Below, one piece after another: positions 1 to 8,597 of a stretch of 64,000 nucleotides of DNA. The position numbers and the translations under genes are program-made. The notes under the pieces are model-generated. The model was not told the origin of the DNA and did no database searches. It was given only the letters and a program-made list of their open reading frames with translations. Position 1 is the stretch's first letter. Every line of letters begins with the position of its first letter. Where the stretch lies: assembly GCA_947492175.1 (NCBI GenBank), contig CANLMQ010000021.1:1-64000 (forward strand), given 5' to 3'. Source of the stretch: an uncultured Draconibacterium sp. Its GTDB lineage: Bacteria; Bacteroidota; Bacteroidia; Bacteroidales; Prolixibacteraceae.

Positions 1-44
1 AATATAAGACTTTGCACAAAGCTCAGCAGTTGGCACTCTTCTGA

Positions 45-69
45 TACCCCGTCTGCTTGCAGCGGGGTA
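45..69. repeat. Palindromic hairpin
   Basis: TACCCCG (45-51) pairs with CGGGGTA (63-69), and the inner CTGC (53-56) pairs with GCAG (59-62), leaving a TT loop and one bulged T. It is GC-rich in an AT-rich context. It could be the terminator of a gene beyond the left edge, but no clean T-run follows, so a dispersed REP-like palindrome is equally possible. Confidence 0.5.
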
Positions 70-236
70 GTTCATTTGAAGGGCAGCCTTTTTACATTTG
101 TAACATTAAGTTAGTGATCTGTGTAACAATAGAAACATGTTACAATTTTTGTTCAAAATAAACTTACGGCCGAAATAATTGTTTTAAAGAATTAGAGTAA
201 TTAAATCAATTGAAATTAACAAAAACATCTACCAAC

Positions 237-1235
237 ATGAAAACACTAATAAGTCTGGTTTTACTTTTTCTTTTTTGCGTAACTGCAGGGGCGCAGGAGA
301 AAGTTATTGTGGAGGTTTCTGAAAAAGAAATGTCGGAAGGAGTGCAGACCGCATTTAGCGTATTGATACCTGAAAGTTCGCCCAAGGTTGTTACAAAAGA
401 ATGGAAAAAGTTTATAAATGAACGCTCGATTTTTGAATTTGCAACAAAGGGTACTGCCCAAACTTTCGAGAAAGCAATTTTGGGTATTTCAAATAATTTT
501 TCGGATGAAAAGAAAGGGTATTCAAAAAATGCTTTAAAAATAGAAGAACGGAGCGGAAATGAACTTGTTGCGCACAATGTTGTACACCAGAATATTTCAG
601 ATGTAGGTCTCGATGTAATAGCACAGGTTTCAGCAGCCGATTCAGGGGTATATCTTAATTCGTTTTTTAAATATACCGATTCAGTATTTATTTCCGAATC
701 AAATACTTCTGTTGAAGACTTAAATACAATTAAAGAATATATCAGGCAGTTTGGTGTGGAAACCTACAAGGTAGTTGTTGCCGATCAGATAAAAGCAGAG
801 GAAAAGGAATTAAAAAAGCAAGAAGATATTCTTAAAGATTCGCAACGTTCAAATAAACAGTTAGATAAGTCTATTGGCAGATATGAATCTGATATAGATG
901 AATATAAATACAACATAAAAGTTCAGCAAAGGGAGTTGGAAAGTATTGACGAAAGGCTTCAAACCTATAAAGCATCACTTCGTAGTACAAATAAAAAATC
1001 GGATGAATATTATTTAGTTAAAGAGAATCTAAAGAATGCTGAACGGGAGCATAAAAAGAATTTGAAGAGTTTAAAGTCGAATAAAAATAAAATCAAAAAG
1101 AATCAGTCGAATATAAAGGATGCTAAAAGCGATATTGCCGCTAATAAAAAGGTACAAAAGATACAAAAGGAAGTTATAGAGAAGCAAGAGGAGCGAGTTG
1201 AAGAATACAAAAGAAAACTCACAAGCATCAAGTAA
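237..1235 (+). CDS. Secreted coiled-coil protein of unknown function
   Basis: I do not recognise a named family. The ATG at 237 is preferred over an in-frame TTG at 210 because the signal peptide then starts normally (MKTLISLVLLF..., cleavage probably after TAGAQ near residue 20), giving 332 residues. The N-terminal half looks like a compact exported domain. From about residue 185 to the end it is almost entirely Lys/Glu/Asn-rich helix with heptad-like spacing, so a long coiled coil is expected. It probably acts in the periplasm or at the outer membrane. It stands alone: the left flank is non-coding, and pyrG follows after about 330 nt with its own promoter. Confidence 0.75.
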   Translation: MKTLISLVLLFLFCVTAGAQEKVIVEVSEKEMSEGVQTAFSVLIPESSPKVVTKEWKKFINERSIFEFATKGTAQTFEKAILGISNNFSDEKKGYSKNALKIEERSGNELVAHNVVHQNISDVGLDVIAQVSAADSGVYLNSFFKYTDSVFISESNTSVEDLNTIKEYIRQFGVETYKVVVADQIKAEEKELKKQEDILKDSQRSNKQLDKSIGRYESDIDEYKYNIKVQQRELESIDERLQTYKASLRSTNKKSDEYYLVKENLKNAEREHKKNLKSLKSNKNKIKKNQSNIKDAKSDIAANKKVQKIQKEVIEKQEERVEEYKRKLTSIK

Positions 1236-1566
1236 TCAATTATATGCACAAATGTAATCCATATTATTATCCTGAAGTTTACATATGTGTTGATGTTTAT
1301 TGATGTTTATTTTGTATTAGGTCCGTTAGTAGTTTTATTAAATACAGAAAAGCCCAGTTTCCAAATTTCTCATATTTTGTGTACTCGTATTTGGTTCGTT
1401 AAAATATTCCATAGAAAAGCCTTTAATTATTGTTTAATAGGATTAAGTTGTTAAAAGCACGTTGTTATTAATTAATTACAAACCTGTCCAATTAAGAGCA
1501 GGTTTAGTTTACTGTTAGGTTTTATTGATTAATTTTGTGCCTTTAAATAATTAAAAGCTTTTTATT
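1236..1566. other. Intergenic region before pyrG
   Basis: No ORF is supported here. Visible elements are a tandem TGATGTTTAT repeat near 1290-1310, a 7-bp hairpin (AAACCTG 1480-1486 with CAGGTTT 1499-1505), and the pyrG -7 box at 1530-1537. The hairpin has no T-run and its role is unknown. Confidence 0.6.
1530..1537 (+). promoter_or_regulatory. pyrG-yidC promoter, -7 box
   Basis: TAATTTTG is a perfect match to the Bacteroidota -7 consensus TAnnTTTG. It lies 29 nt upstream of the pyrG GTG. No clear -33 TTG is visible. Confidence 0.5.
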
Positions 1567-3174
1567 GTGCCTGAAACAAGATACATATTCGTTACCGGTG
1601 GAGTTACTTCATCGCTGGGAAAAGGTATTTTAGCCTCGTCGCTTGCCAAGTTATTACAATCGCGTGGTTATAGTGTTACCATTCAAAAACTGGATCCATA
1701 TATTAATATAGATCCAGGAACGCTTAACCCATACGAACACGGCGAGTGTTTTGTTACTGAAGACGGAGCGGAAACCGACCTGGATTTAGGTCATTACGAA
1801 CGATTTTTGAACGAGGCTACATCGCAGGCCAATAATGTTACAACTGGTCGTATTTATCAGTCGGTAATTGATAAAGAACGCCGCGGTGATTACCTTGGGA
1901 AAACAGTACAGATTATTCCTCATATAACTGACGAAATTAAACGTCGTATTAAAATACTTGGTTCAAAAGGAAAATACGACATTGTAATTACTGAGATTGG
2001 AGGTACTGTTGGCGATATTGAATCGTTACCTTATATTGAGGCGGTTCGCCAGTTAAAATGGGAATTGGGAAACAAAGCAATTGTTATCCATTTAACACTA
2101 GTACCTTATTTGTCAGCTACCGGCGAGTTGAAAACCAAACCAACTCAGCACTCAGTTAAAATGTTGCTTGAAACCGGAGTTCAACCTGACATTTTGGTAT
2201 TGAGAACAGAACACGATATTGAGTTATCAGTCCGTCAGAAAGTAGCATTATTTTGCAATGTAAGTCTCGATTCTGTTATTCAGTCTGTTAATGTGCCAAC
2301 AATTTACGATGTGCCGTTGAAAATGCTGGAAGAAAAACTGGACATTACAGTTCTGAAAAAGCTTGATCTTGCAATAAATGAAGATATTGATCTGTCGGCC
2401 TGGAATAATTTCCTGACAAAACATAAAAACCCTACACAAACGGTTGAAATTGGTTTGGTCGGAAAATATGTTGAGTTACACGACGCATATAAATCGATTG
2501 CCGAAGCATTGGTGCATGCAGGTGCAGAGAATCGCGCCAAAGTAAATATAAAATGGGTTCATTCTGAAGATATTGATGAAAGTAATGTTGCAGAAAAACT
2601 ATCAGGACTAAATGGTGTGATTGTTGCTCCCGGATTTGGTCACCGCGGAATGAAAGGAAAAATAACTGCAGCAAAATATGTGCGCGAAAACAATATTCCT
2701 TTCCTGGGAATTTGTTTGGGAATGCAGGTAGCAGTAATCGAATTTGCACGCAATGTACTTAAGTTGGAGGGAGCTGATTCTTCTGAAATGAATCCGAAAA
2801 CACCTCACCCTGTTATCGATTTAATGGAGCAGCAAAAAGGTATTACCAATTATGGTGGAACAATGCGTTTAGGTGCTTACGAATGTCGGATTATTGAAAA
2901 AGAATCGAATGTTTGTAAGGCTTACAATAAATTAACGGTTTACGAAAGACACCGCCACCGGTATGAGTTTAACGAAACATACAGACAACAATACATTGAT
3001 GGAGGTATGATCCCGGTTGGAATAAATCCTGAAACCGACCTGGTTGAAATAGTGGAAATACCAGATCACAAGTGGTTTGTCGGTGTGCAGTTTCACCCGG
3101 AATACCGAAGTACTGTATTAAATCCTCACCCCTTATTTATTGACTTTATTAAGAATTCATTAGTTGAAAAATAG
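1567..3174 (+). CDS. pyrG: CTP synthase
   Basis: This enzyme makes CTP from UTP, ATP and glutamine in the cytoplasm, the last step of pyrimidine nucleotide synthesis. The 535 residues match the family's normal length. The N-terminal synthetase domain carries the P-loop GGVTSSLGKG (residues 11-20). The C-terminal glutamine amidotransferase domain has its nucleophile C383 in GICLGMQ and the His/Glu pair H510 and E512 in FHPEY. The start is GTG, chosen because the conserved N-terminus begins immediately after it. It is followed after 3 nt by yidC, so the two are almost certainly co-transcribed from the box at 1530-1537. Confidence 0.97.
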   Translation: MPETRYIFVTGGVTSSLGKGILASSLAKLLQSRGYSVTIQKLDPYINIDPGTLNPYEHGECFVTEDGAETDLDLGHYERFLNEATSQANNVTTGRIYQSVIDKERRGDYLGKTVQIIPHITDEIKRRIKILGSKGKYDIVITEIGGTVGDIESLPYIEAVRQLKWELGNKAIVIHLTLVPYLSATGELKTKPTQHSVKMLLETGVQPDILVLRTEHDIELSVRQKVALFCNVSLDSVIQSVNVPTIYDVPLKMLEEKLDITVLKKLDLAINEDIDLSAWNNFLTKHKNPTQTVEIGLVGKYVELHDAYKSIAEALVHAGAENRAKVNIKWVHSEDIDESNVAEKLSGLNGVIVAPGFGHRGMKGKITAAKYVRENNIPFLGICLGMQVAVIEFARNVLKLEGADSSEMNPKTPHPVIDLMEQQKGITNYGGTMRLGAYECRIIEKESNVCKAYNKLTVYERHRHRYEFNETYRQQYIDGGMIPVGINPETDLVEIVEIPDHKWFVGVQFHPEYRSTVLNPHPLFIDFIKNSLVEK

Positions 3175-3177
3175 AAT

Positions 3178-5103
3178 ATGGATAAAAAATCGATAATTGG
3201 AATTCTTCTGATTTTTGTAATATTGATTGGATGGCAATTTTTAATGAAGCCATCTGAGGAAGAAGCAAGAGCAATACAACACAGAAAAGATTCCATTGCC
3301 CAGGTAGAAGCGCAGCGTGCACTGGATCAGCAACAGATTTTAAATGAACAGGCAGCTCAGCAAAATGCCGGAATTACTACCGACACAGCCAGTCAAAACC
3401 AGGCAATAATTGATGAGTTTGGAGTTTTTGGAGTAGCAGCTATTGGCGAAGAAGAGTTTACTACTCTTGAAAACAACCAGATGAAAATTACTTTCTCCAA
3501 TAAAGGAGGAAAGATTTATTCAGTTCAGTTAAAAGATTTTCAGACACACGATTCGTTGCCGCTAATGTTATTTGACGGCCCTGAAACACTGTTCGGCTTA
3601 AATTTCTTTGCACAAAACCGGAGCATACAAACCGACCAATTGTATTTCAAACAAGTGGGAGGACCAAGAAATGTTAAGGTAACAGGCCCTGAAGTAAGAA
3701 AAGGTGATGAAGGAAAAATAAAAGTTAATCTGGAAAATCCGGGAGGAAAAGAATCGGTTGTATTTCGGTTAGAAGTCGGGCCTGGAAAATTCATCGAATA
3801 CATTTATACGCTCGAGCATAATTCATTTCTCGTTAATTTCGATATGAATATACAGGGAATGAACCAGTATATCGCTTCAAATCAGTCGTATCTGAATTTT
3901 TCGTGGGCTTTTGAAGTTCCTCGACAAGAGCGTTATTCTCGTATGGGTGAAGACCGTTATACCAATATAACCTATAAATTTTACGAGGATGAAGTGGGTA
4001 ACCTGGATAAAACCAAATCGGATGAAGAAAATCTGACTACACGTATAAAATGGATTGGATTCAAACAACTGTTTTTTAGCTCAACAATAATTGCCGATGA
4101 TTCTTTCCCAAATGGATTGATTCGTCAGGAAAAATATGATTACGAAGACAACCAAGATTATTTGGGATATTTTGAAGCTGATATTGCGTTGCCCTACAAT
4201 GGTACAGCAAAAGAAAAGGTGGGTATGCAATTCTTTTTTGGCCCAAATCATTACCAAACATTAAAGCAATATAATCTGGATATGGAACGCCAGGTTGATC
4301 TTGGTTATGCTATTGTTCGCCCGGTCAATAAATGGTTGATTATACCTGTATTTAATTGGTTAAGAAGGTTTATCGACAACTTCGGAATTATTATTCTATT
4401 GCTTACCGTTTTAATTAAAACAGTACTGTTTCCATTTACATATAAATCATATATGTCTCAGGCAAAAATGCGCGTATTAAAGCCTGAAATAGATGAGATT
4501 AACGCAAAATATGGCAACGATAAAGCAATGGAGAAACAACAGGCTACCATGGCATTGTATAAAAAGGCAGGCGTAAATCCCATGGGAGGATGTTTGCCAA
4601 TGCTATTGCAGATGCCAATATTATTTGCCATGTTTTTCTTCTTTCCAACATCAATTGAATTAAGAGGCGAAAGCTTTTTATGGGCACAAGATTTATCAAC
4701 CTACGATTCAATCTTCAATTTACCTTTTTCAATTCCAATGTATGGCGACCATGTTAGTTTATTCTGTTTATTAATGACAGTTACCACTATCATCTCTACA
4801 AAACTAAATCAGTCGGCGGCAACCAGCCAGGGAATGCCGGGAATGAAGACCATGATGTATATGATGCCTGTGATGTTCTTGTTTATCTTGAATAACTATC
4901 CTTCAGGTCTAAGCTATTATTATTTCCTTGCAAACTTGATTACAATTGGTCAGACTTATTTAATTCGTTCGTTTGTTGACGAGGACAAAATAAGGGCCCA
5001 AATGCAAGCCAATAAAAAGAAGCCGGTAAAAAAATCGAACTTTCAGAAACGATTGGAAGAAATGGCTAAACAGAAAGGTGTTCAAGCTCCAAAGAAAAAA
5101 TAA
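3178..5103 (+). CDS. yidC: Membrane protein insertase YidC
   Basis: YidC inserts and folds inner-membrane proteins with or without SecYEG. At 641 residues it has the Gram-negative architecture: an N-terminal membrane anchor (about residues 5-22), a Gln/Ala-rich linker, a large periplasmic beta-rich domain (about 80-370), then the conserved five-helix insertase core (about 390-610, including the stretch beginning FPFTYKSYMSQAKM). It ends with a Lys-rich tail that is typical for ribosome contact. It starts 3 nt after the pyrG stop, and a strong terminator follows. Confidence 0.96.
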   Translation: MDKKSIIGILLIFVILIGWQFLMKPSEEEARAIQHRKDSIAQVEAQRALDQQQILNEQAAQQNAGITTDTASQNQAIIDEFGVFGVAAIGEEEFTTLENNQMKITFSNKGGKIYSVQLKDFQTHDSLPLMLFDGPETLFGLNFFAQNRSIQTDQLYFKQVGGPRNVKVTGPEVRKGDEGKIKVNLENPGGKESVVFRLEVGPGKFIEYIYTLEHNSFLVNFDMNIQGMNQYIASNQSYLNFSWAFEVPRQERYSRMGEDRYTNITYKFYEDEVGNLDKTKSDEENLTTRIKWIGFKQLFFSSTIIADDSFPNGLIRQEKYDYEDNQDYLGYFEADIALPYNGTAKEKVGMQFFFGPNHYQTLKQYNLDMERQVDLGYAIVRPVNKWLIIPVFNWLRRFIDNFGIIILLLTVLIKTVLFPFTYKSYMSQAKMRVLKPEIDEINAKYGNDKAMEKQQATMALYKKAGVNPMGGCLPMLLQMPILFAMFFFFPTSIELRGESFLWAQDLSTYDSIFNLPFSIPMYGDHVSLFCLLMTVTTIISTKLNQSAATSQGMPGMKTMMYMMPVMFLFILNNYPSGLSYYYFLANLITIGQTYLIRSFVDEDKIRAQMQANKKKPVKKSNFQKRLEEMAKQKGVQAPKKK

Positions 5104-5122
5104 GGAATAGAAAATATAAAAT

Positions 5123-5160
5123 AAAAAGCCGGCAAGAGTGTTATTCTGCCGGCTTTTTTA
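5123..5160. terminator. Bidirectional terminator after yidC
   Basis: AAAAAGCCGGCA (5123-5134) pairs with TGCCGGCTTTTT (5147-5158), followed by T residues on the plus strand. The A-run on the other side makes it usable by the convergent barrel gene as well. Confidence 0.85.
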
Positions 5161-5260
5161 TGCTCTGTAAATTAATAAATCTGTTTAACCCGAAATATGC
5201 ACTTTCAAAGCTCCTTACAACCTTTTAATGCACACCCCGGGTTTAACCTAAAAGATTTAT

Positions 5261-5929
5261 TTAGAATAATAGTCCTACACCAATTGAAGCCATTTTGTTA
5301 TGAAGATCGGGTTCAGATTTATATACTTCAACAAATCCCATATCGTAATTTAATCCCAACTGCAGAGCGTTATCCTTAAATACAGGAAGCTCAATGCCAA
5401 TTTCAAACGATATTCCAAAATCAAAATCTTTGGTATCATTTTTCAAATCAAACGAAACATTATCTAATTCACCTTCTGCATCGAGTAAATAACTTGCATA
5501 AGGGCCAACCGCGAAGAATATTCGTTGTCCATTCTTAAATCCTGCCTTTTCTCCAGCCGAAAACTCAGCTTTTACAGGCAAATTTAAATACTGAAGTTTG
5601 TTGCTCAACGAAGTTTCGTCTCTCTCAAGCTTCCGGCCTTTTTGCAGGTATTCCAATCCACTTTTTAATGCCAATCCTTCCGAAAACTGGTATTTACTAA
5701 CTATTCCAAAACCTGTACTAAACCGCATATCACAATTGTTGGCAATTTCCAGCATATCCGATTGGCAGCCAGCACCTGCAATTACCTTAAATCCATAGTT
5801 GAACTGCGCATTTCCGTAAGATGCAATTCCTACAAATACTAAAAGGGCAAGTAGTTTTTTTATGTGTAAACTTCTTGCTGAATTTTGTTTAAACAACTGG
5901 CCAGGTTGTTTCTTTGTTTTCTGTAACAT
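5261..5929 (-). CDS. Outer membrane beta-barrel protein
   Basis: A 222-residue exported protein of the small beta-barrel type common in Bacteroidota (PorT/OmpW-like). The signal peptide is preceded by an unusually long basic n-region of about 20 residues, and cleavage is probable after GNAQ near residue 42. The mature part has alternating aromatic strands and ends in ...VGLLF, with the terminal Phe typical of outer-membrane barrels. The only in-frame ATG is at 5929. The specific function is unknown. It lies downstream of, and in the same direction as, the TetR gene, 80 nt away. Confidence 0.7.
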   Translation of the reverse strand: MLQKTKKQPGQLFKQNSARSLHIKKLLALLVFVGIASYGNAQFNYGFKVIAGAGCQSDMLEIANNCDMRFSTGFGIVSKYQFSEGLALKSGLEYLQKGRKLERDETSLSNKLQYLNLPVKAEFSAGEKAGFKNGQRIFFAVGPYASYLLDAEGELDNVSFDLKNDTKDFDFGISFEIGIELPVFKDNALQLGLNYDMGFVEVYKSEPDLHNKMASIGVGLLF

Positions 5930-6009
5930 CGTTTTTCTATTTAATTGTTATTTAATGTTCACACAAATCGACTAAAAATCTAAAATAGTCGATAAGTATG
6001 TAAAATTTT

Positions 6010-6588
6010 TTACGTACATATACCGTATAAAAACATATCCATTACGTCATTTATTTTTCTTTCAAATTCAATATTTGCATGCGGATTTCTGAGTATTGGA
6101 AGTTCAAAGCCAATCATTGCTGTCAATAGAGTGCTGCCTATAAAATCAACATTAATTGGTTTAAATTCTTTGTTTTGAATACCCTGTTTCAGTATCGAAG
6201 AAATAACTTCAAGTTCATATTCACGATGGCTGTTTCGAATTTTTTCTATAAATGAAAAGGTAGCCAGGAAATTGTCGTTTATTGCAGCATACAGATTTCC
6301 TTTTGCAGTAAACCTGTTCATTCGTATAAAAATATAAGTTCTTAGTTTATCTGTTGCCTTTTCTGTTTGGGCCAATGCTTTGTTTATTTCCTCTTTTAAA
6401 ATATCTGCTTCGCGTTCTGTAACCGCTTCAAAAACTTCTTCCTTGTTTTTAAAATAATAATAAATTGAACTTTTGCCTTTACCTGTTGCAAAAGCAATAT
6501 CATCCATTGTGGTTTTTTTAAATCCAAAACGGCTAAAAGTAGCACCTGCAGCCTCAACAATTTGTAGTTTTGTTTTATTTTTTATCAT
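6010..6588 (-). CDS. TetR/AcrR-family transcriptional regulator
   Basis: A 192-residue one-component repressor. The N-terminal helix-turn-helix is clear (about residues 8-55: ATFSRFGFKKTTMDDIA, then GKGKSSIYYYFKNKEEVF). The C-terminal ligand domain is divergent and the effector unknown. Its promoter box is at 6606-6613. The next gene in the same direction is the outer-membrane barrel at 5261-5929 and the divergent gene is the DUF2490 protein; either could be a target, but no operator is evident. Confidence 0.9.
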   Translation of the reverse strand: MIKNKTKLQIVEAAGATFSRFGFKKTTMDDIAFATGKGKSSIYYYFKNKEEVFEAVTEREADILKEEINKALAQTEKATDKLRTYIFIRMNRFTAKGNLYAAINDNFLATFSFIEKIRNSHREYELEVISSILKQGIQNKEFKPINVDFIGSTLLTAMIGFELPILRNPHANIEFERKINDVMDMFLYGICT

Positions 6589-6605
6589 TTTCGACGTTAT
6601 TGGTC

Positions 6606-6613
6606 CAAAAGTA
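6606..6613 (-). promoter_or_regulatory. -7 box for the TetR gene
   Basis: CAAAAGTA on the plus strand reads TACTTTTG on the minus strand, a perfect TAnnTTTG, 17 nt before the ATG. Confidence 0.5.
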
Positions 6614-6742
6614 CAAGTATTGTTATTTGGATTATATGATTTTTGTCAAAATACCTTTGAATGATTAAGGATTTAACAATACATAAATATTAAGACTGAT
6701 TCAGCAAAACCTTAAAAACAAATTCCGGAATACGAGTTTTAC

Positions 6743-6750
6743 TACTTTTG
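6743..6750 (+). promoter_or_regulatory. -7 box very close to a start codon
   Basis: TACTTTTG matches the Bacteroidota -7 consensus and ends 5 nt before the ATG at 6756. If used, the transcript would be leaderless or nearly so. Confidence 0.45.
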
Positions 6751-6755
6751 GGATT

Positions 6756-7397
6756 ATGCAAAAATGGACCTTTTTACTATTATTATTTGTTGTATGTAAT
6801 TCCGGTGCTCAGGAAAGAGAGCTTATTCTGTGGAATAAAAATATAGTTTCCGTTTCGCCCTGGGAAGAAGTTTCGGTGGTTGTTGCTCAAAAAGTACACT
6901 ATACTCCTAAACAGAACGCAGTAGACTTAAAATACGGAGAAATTTTTATGGAATACGAGCCCAAAAACTGGCTGGAATATGGTTTTGGATTCCGACATTC
7001 AAAGTTAAATATTCAAAATGGAAATTGGCTCGAAGAAAACCGCCCAATGTTTAAACTAAGTCTTTCGAAAGAAATCAGGAAATTTGAATTGAGTTTTTCG
7101 AACAGATTGGAATACCGAACATTTAAAGAAAATCAAGACTATTTCAGACACAGACAATCTCTAAAGCTCAATTTTCCGAACATAACCAACTGGGGAATGC
7201 AGTTTTATGTATCTGAGGAATCGTATTTAAAGCTGGATGAAGGAGATACCCATCTTGCCCGATTTTATACTGGATTAAAGGCCATTGATAAAACACATTT
7301 AGATATAATGTTGTATTACAGTCTCCAAAAATCAAAACGATTGGATTACTGGCTTACATCCGATGTGGTTGGATTAAACTTTAGTTTTACAATTTAA
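6756..7397 (+). CDS. DUF2490 family outer-membrane protein
   Basis: A 213-residue exported protein with a signal peptide (cleavage near residue 19, ...CNSGAQ). The body has the repeated amphipathic strands and aromatic girdle of the DUF2490 family, which is thought to form a small beta-barrel in the outer membrane. It ends in ...LNFSFTI. No function is established for the family. It lies divergent from the TetR gene and upstream of the small Spy/LTXXQ-like gene in the same direction. Confidence 0.75.
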   Translation: MQKWTFLLLLFVVCNSGAQERELILWNKNIVSVSPWEEVSVVVAQKVHYTPKQNAVDLKYGEIFMEYEPKNWLEYGFGFRHSKLNIQNGNWLEENRPMFKLSLSKEIRKFELSFSNRLEYRTFKENQDYFRHRQSLKLNFPNITNWGMQFYVSEESYLKLDEGDTHLARFYTGLKAIDKTHLDIMLYYSLQKSKRLDYWLTSDVVGLNFSFTI

Positions 7398-7490
7398 CAT
7401 CTTTTTACATTTCCTTTATTAAACCTTTTTTCATGGGAGTCGTCCAATCCGTATTGATTTAAATTATAAAGTTAAATTAAACGCTTTTCA

Positions 7491-7883
7491 ATGAAAAAAA
7501 TAGGATTAGTAATTATGATTGTCGTTTTTGGAATGACAATATCTCTGGCTCAAAACAGAGGAGGACAAAGAAGTTTTGATCCGGAAGAAAGAGCTAAAAG
7601 ACAAACCGAACAGTTAACAGAATTATTAGGTTTGGATAAAGCACAAGCAAAAAAAGTGCATGAATTAAATTTAAAGGCTGGCAAAGAAATGTCTGAAATG
7701 AGACAGGGAATGCAAAGTGGGGGCGACCGGGAAGCCATGCGGGAAAAAATGATGGAGGCACGAAAAAAGCAAAATGCGGAGATGAAGAAAATTCTCTCGG
7801 CCGATCAATATAAAAAATACGAAAAATATCTGGAAGAAAGACGGTCGCAACGCAGAAGTCCCGGAGGAGGCGGGCAGCGTTAA
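7491..7883 (+). CDS. Small periplasmic Spy/LTXXQ-like protein
   Basis: A 130-residue secreted protein with a signal peptide ending near residue 21 (SLAQ). The mature protein is helical and rich in Met, Lys, Glu and Arg. A repeated L-x-L-x-x-x-Q/K-x-x-K pattern (TELLGLDKAQAKKVHEL; then KILSADQYKKYEKYLEERR) resembles the LTXXQ motif of Spy/CpxP-type chaperones and of many small Bacteroidota envelope proteins. The tail is RSQRRSPGGGGQR. Family assignment is by resemblance only. A strong terminator follows. Confidence 0.6.
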   Translation: MKKIGLVIMIVVFGMTISLAQNRGGQRSFDPEERAKRQTEQLTELLGLDKAQAKKVHELNLKAGKEMSEMRQGMQSGGDREAMREKMMEARKKQNAEMKKILSADQYKKYEKYLEERRSQRRSPGGGGQR

Positions 7884-7927
7884 TTGCGACTTTTCATACG
7901 TTTAGTTTAGTATGTGTAGTTAGTTTT

Positions 7928-7957
7928 AAGGCCTGCAATTTTTTGCAGGCCTTTTTT
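7928..7957 (+). terminator. Rho-independent terminator
   Basis: AAGGCCTGCAA (7928-7938) pairs with TTGCAGGCCTT (7942-7952), followed by T residues. It ends the DUF2490/LTXXQ unit. Confidence 0.85.
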
Positions 7958-7978
7958 ATGTTTTAACTTTCAGAAAGC

Positions 7979-8011
7979 AAAAAGCCAAACCTTGTAAAAG
8001 ATTTGGCTTTT
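7979..8011 (-). terminator. Terminator downstream of ribH
   Basis: AAAAGCCAAA and TTTGGCTTTT form a 10-bp stem. The minus strand continues into a T-rich tract, which suits the 3' end of ribH at 8049. Confidence 0.75.
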
Positions 8012-8048
8012 CATATTTGATGTACTGAAATAATCCAGACGATATATT

Positions 8049-8534
8049 TTACTTAAACGACTGCTGCAAATCAACCATTTTAATAGCAGTAACAGCAGCT
8101 TCGTCACCTTTATTACCATGTTTACCTCCCGCTCTGTCGAGAGCTTGTTGCTCGTTCTCGGTAGTTAATACACCAAAAATAAAAGGCTTATTGTACTTCA
8201 GGTTTAAGTCTTTTGTTCCTTGGGTAACTCCTTCGCAAATATAGTCGAAGTGGCGTGTTTCGCCCTGAATTACACAGCCCAATAAAATTACTGCGTCAAC
8301 ATTGTCCAATTCAGCAAAAAACTGTCCTCCAAGCGGCAATTCAAAAGTACCCGGAACATATTTTACTGTGATATTATTTTCTGATGCTCCGTGTTTCTTT
8401 AAAGTTTCCATAGCACCATTTGCAAGCGCACCTGTTATTTGCAGGTTCCATTCGGCTACAACTATTCCAAATTTCATATTTTCGGCTGAAGGAACCGAAT
8501 TAATATCGTATGCTGATAAATCTTTTGTTGCCAT
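8049..8534 (-). CDS. ribH: 6,7-dimethyl-8-ribityllumazine synthase
   Basis: RibH condenses ribityl-aminouracil with dihydroxybutanone phosphate in riboflavin synthesis and forms icosahedral or pentameric assemblies. The core is intact: the AEWN substrate segment, PGTFELP, the GCVIQGETRHFDY segment with its catalytic His, FGVLTTE, and GGKHGNKGDEAA. The ATG at 8534 (MATKDLSAY) is preferred over the one at 8567, because the longer form adds 11 residues that overlap the leader and give an odd N-terminus; the product is then 161 residues. A terminator hairpin lies just upstream (8551-8576), so ribH is probably read from its own start or by read-through from the TPR gene. Confidence 0.93.
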   Translation of the reverse strand: MATKDLSAYDINSVPSAENMKFGIVVAEWNLQITGALANGAMETLKKHGASENNITVKYVPGTFELPLGGQFFAELDNVDAVILLGCVIQGETRHFDYICEGVTQGTKDLNLKYNKPFIFGVLTTENEQQALDRAGGKHGNKGDEAAVTAIKMVDLQQSFK

Positions 8535-8550
8535 ATCTATTTGTTTTAAA

Positions 8551-8576
8551 CAAAAAACCCCTCGCAAGGAGGGGCT
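8551..8576 (-). terminator. Terminator between TPR gene and ribH
   Basis: On the minus strand CCCCTC-cttgc-GAGGGG is followed by six T. It sits between the TPR stop (8598) and the ribH start (8534) and could attenuate read-through into ribH. Confidence 0.75.
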
Positions 8577-8597
8577 TCTATATTGAATAATAAATTC

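Noticed and set aside
5197..5379. A plus-strand ORF of 60 codons
   Set aside because: It lies opposite the end of the outer-membrane barrel gene and has no family features; it is a shadow.
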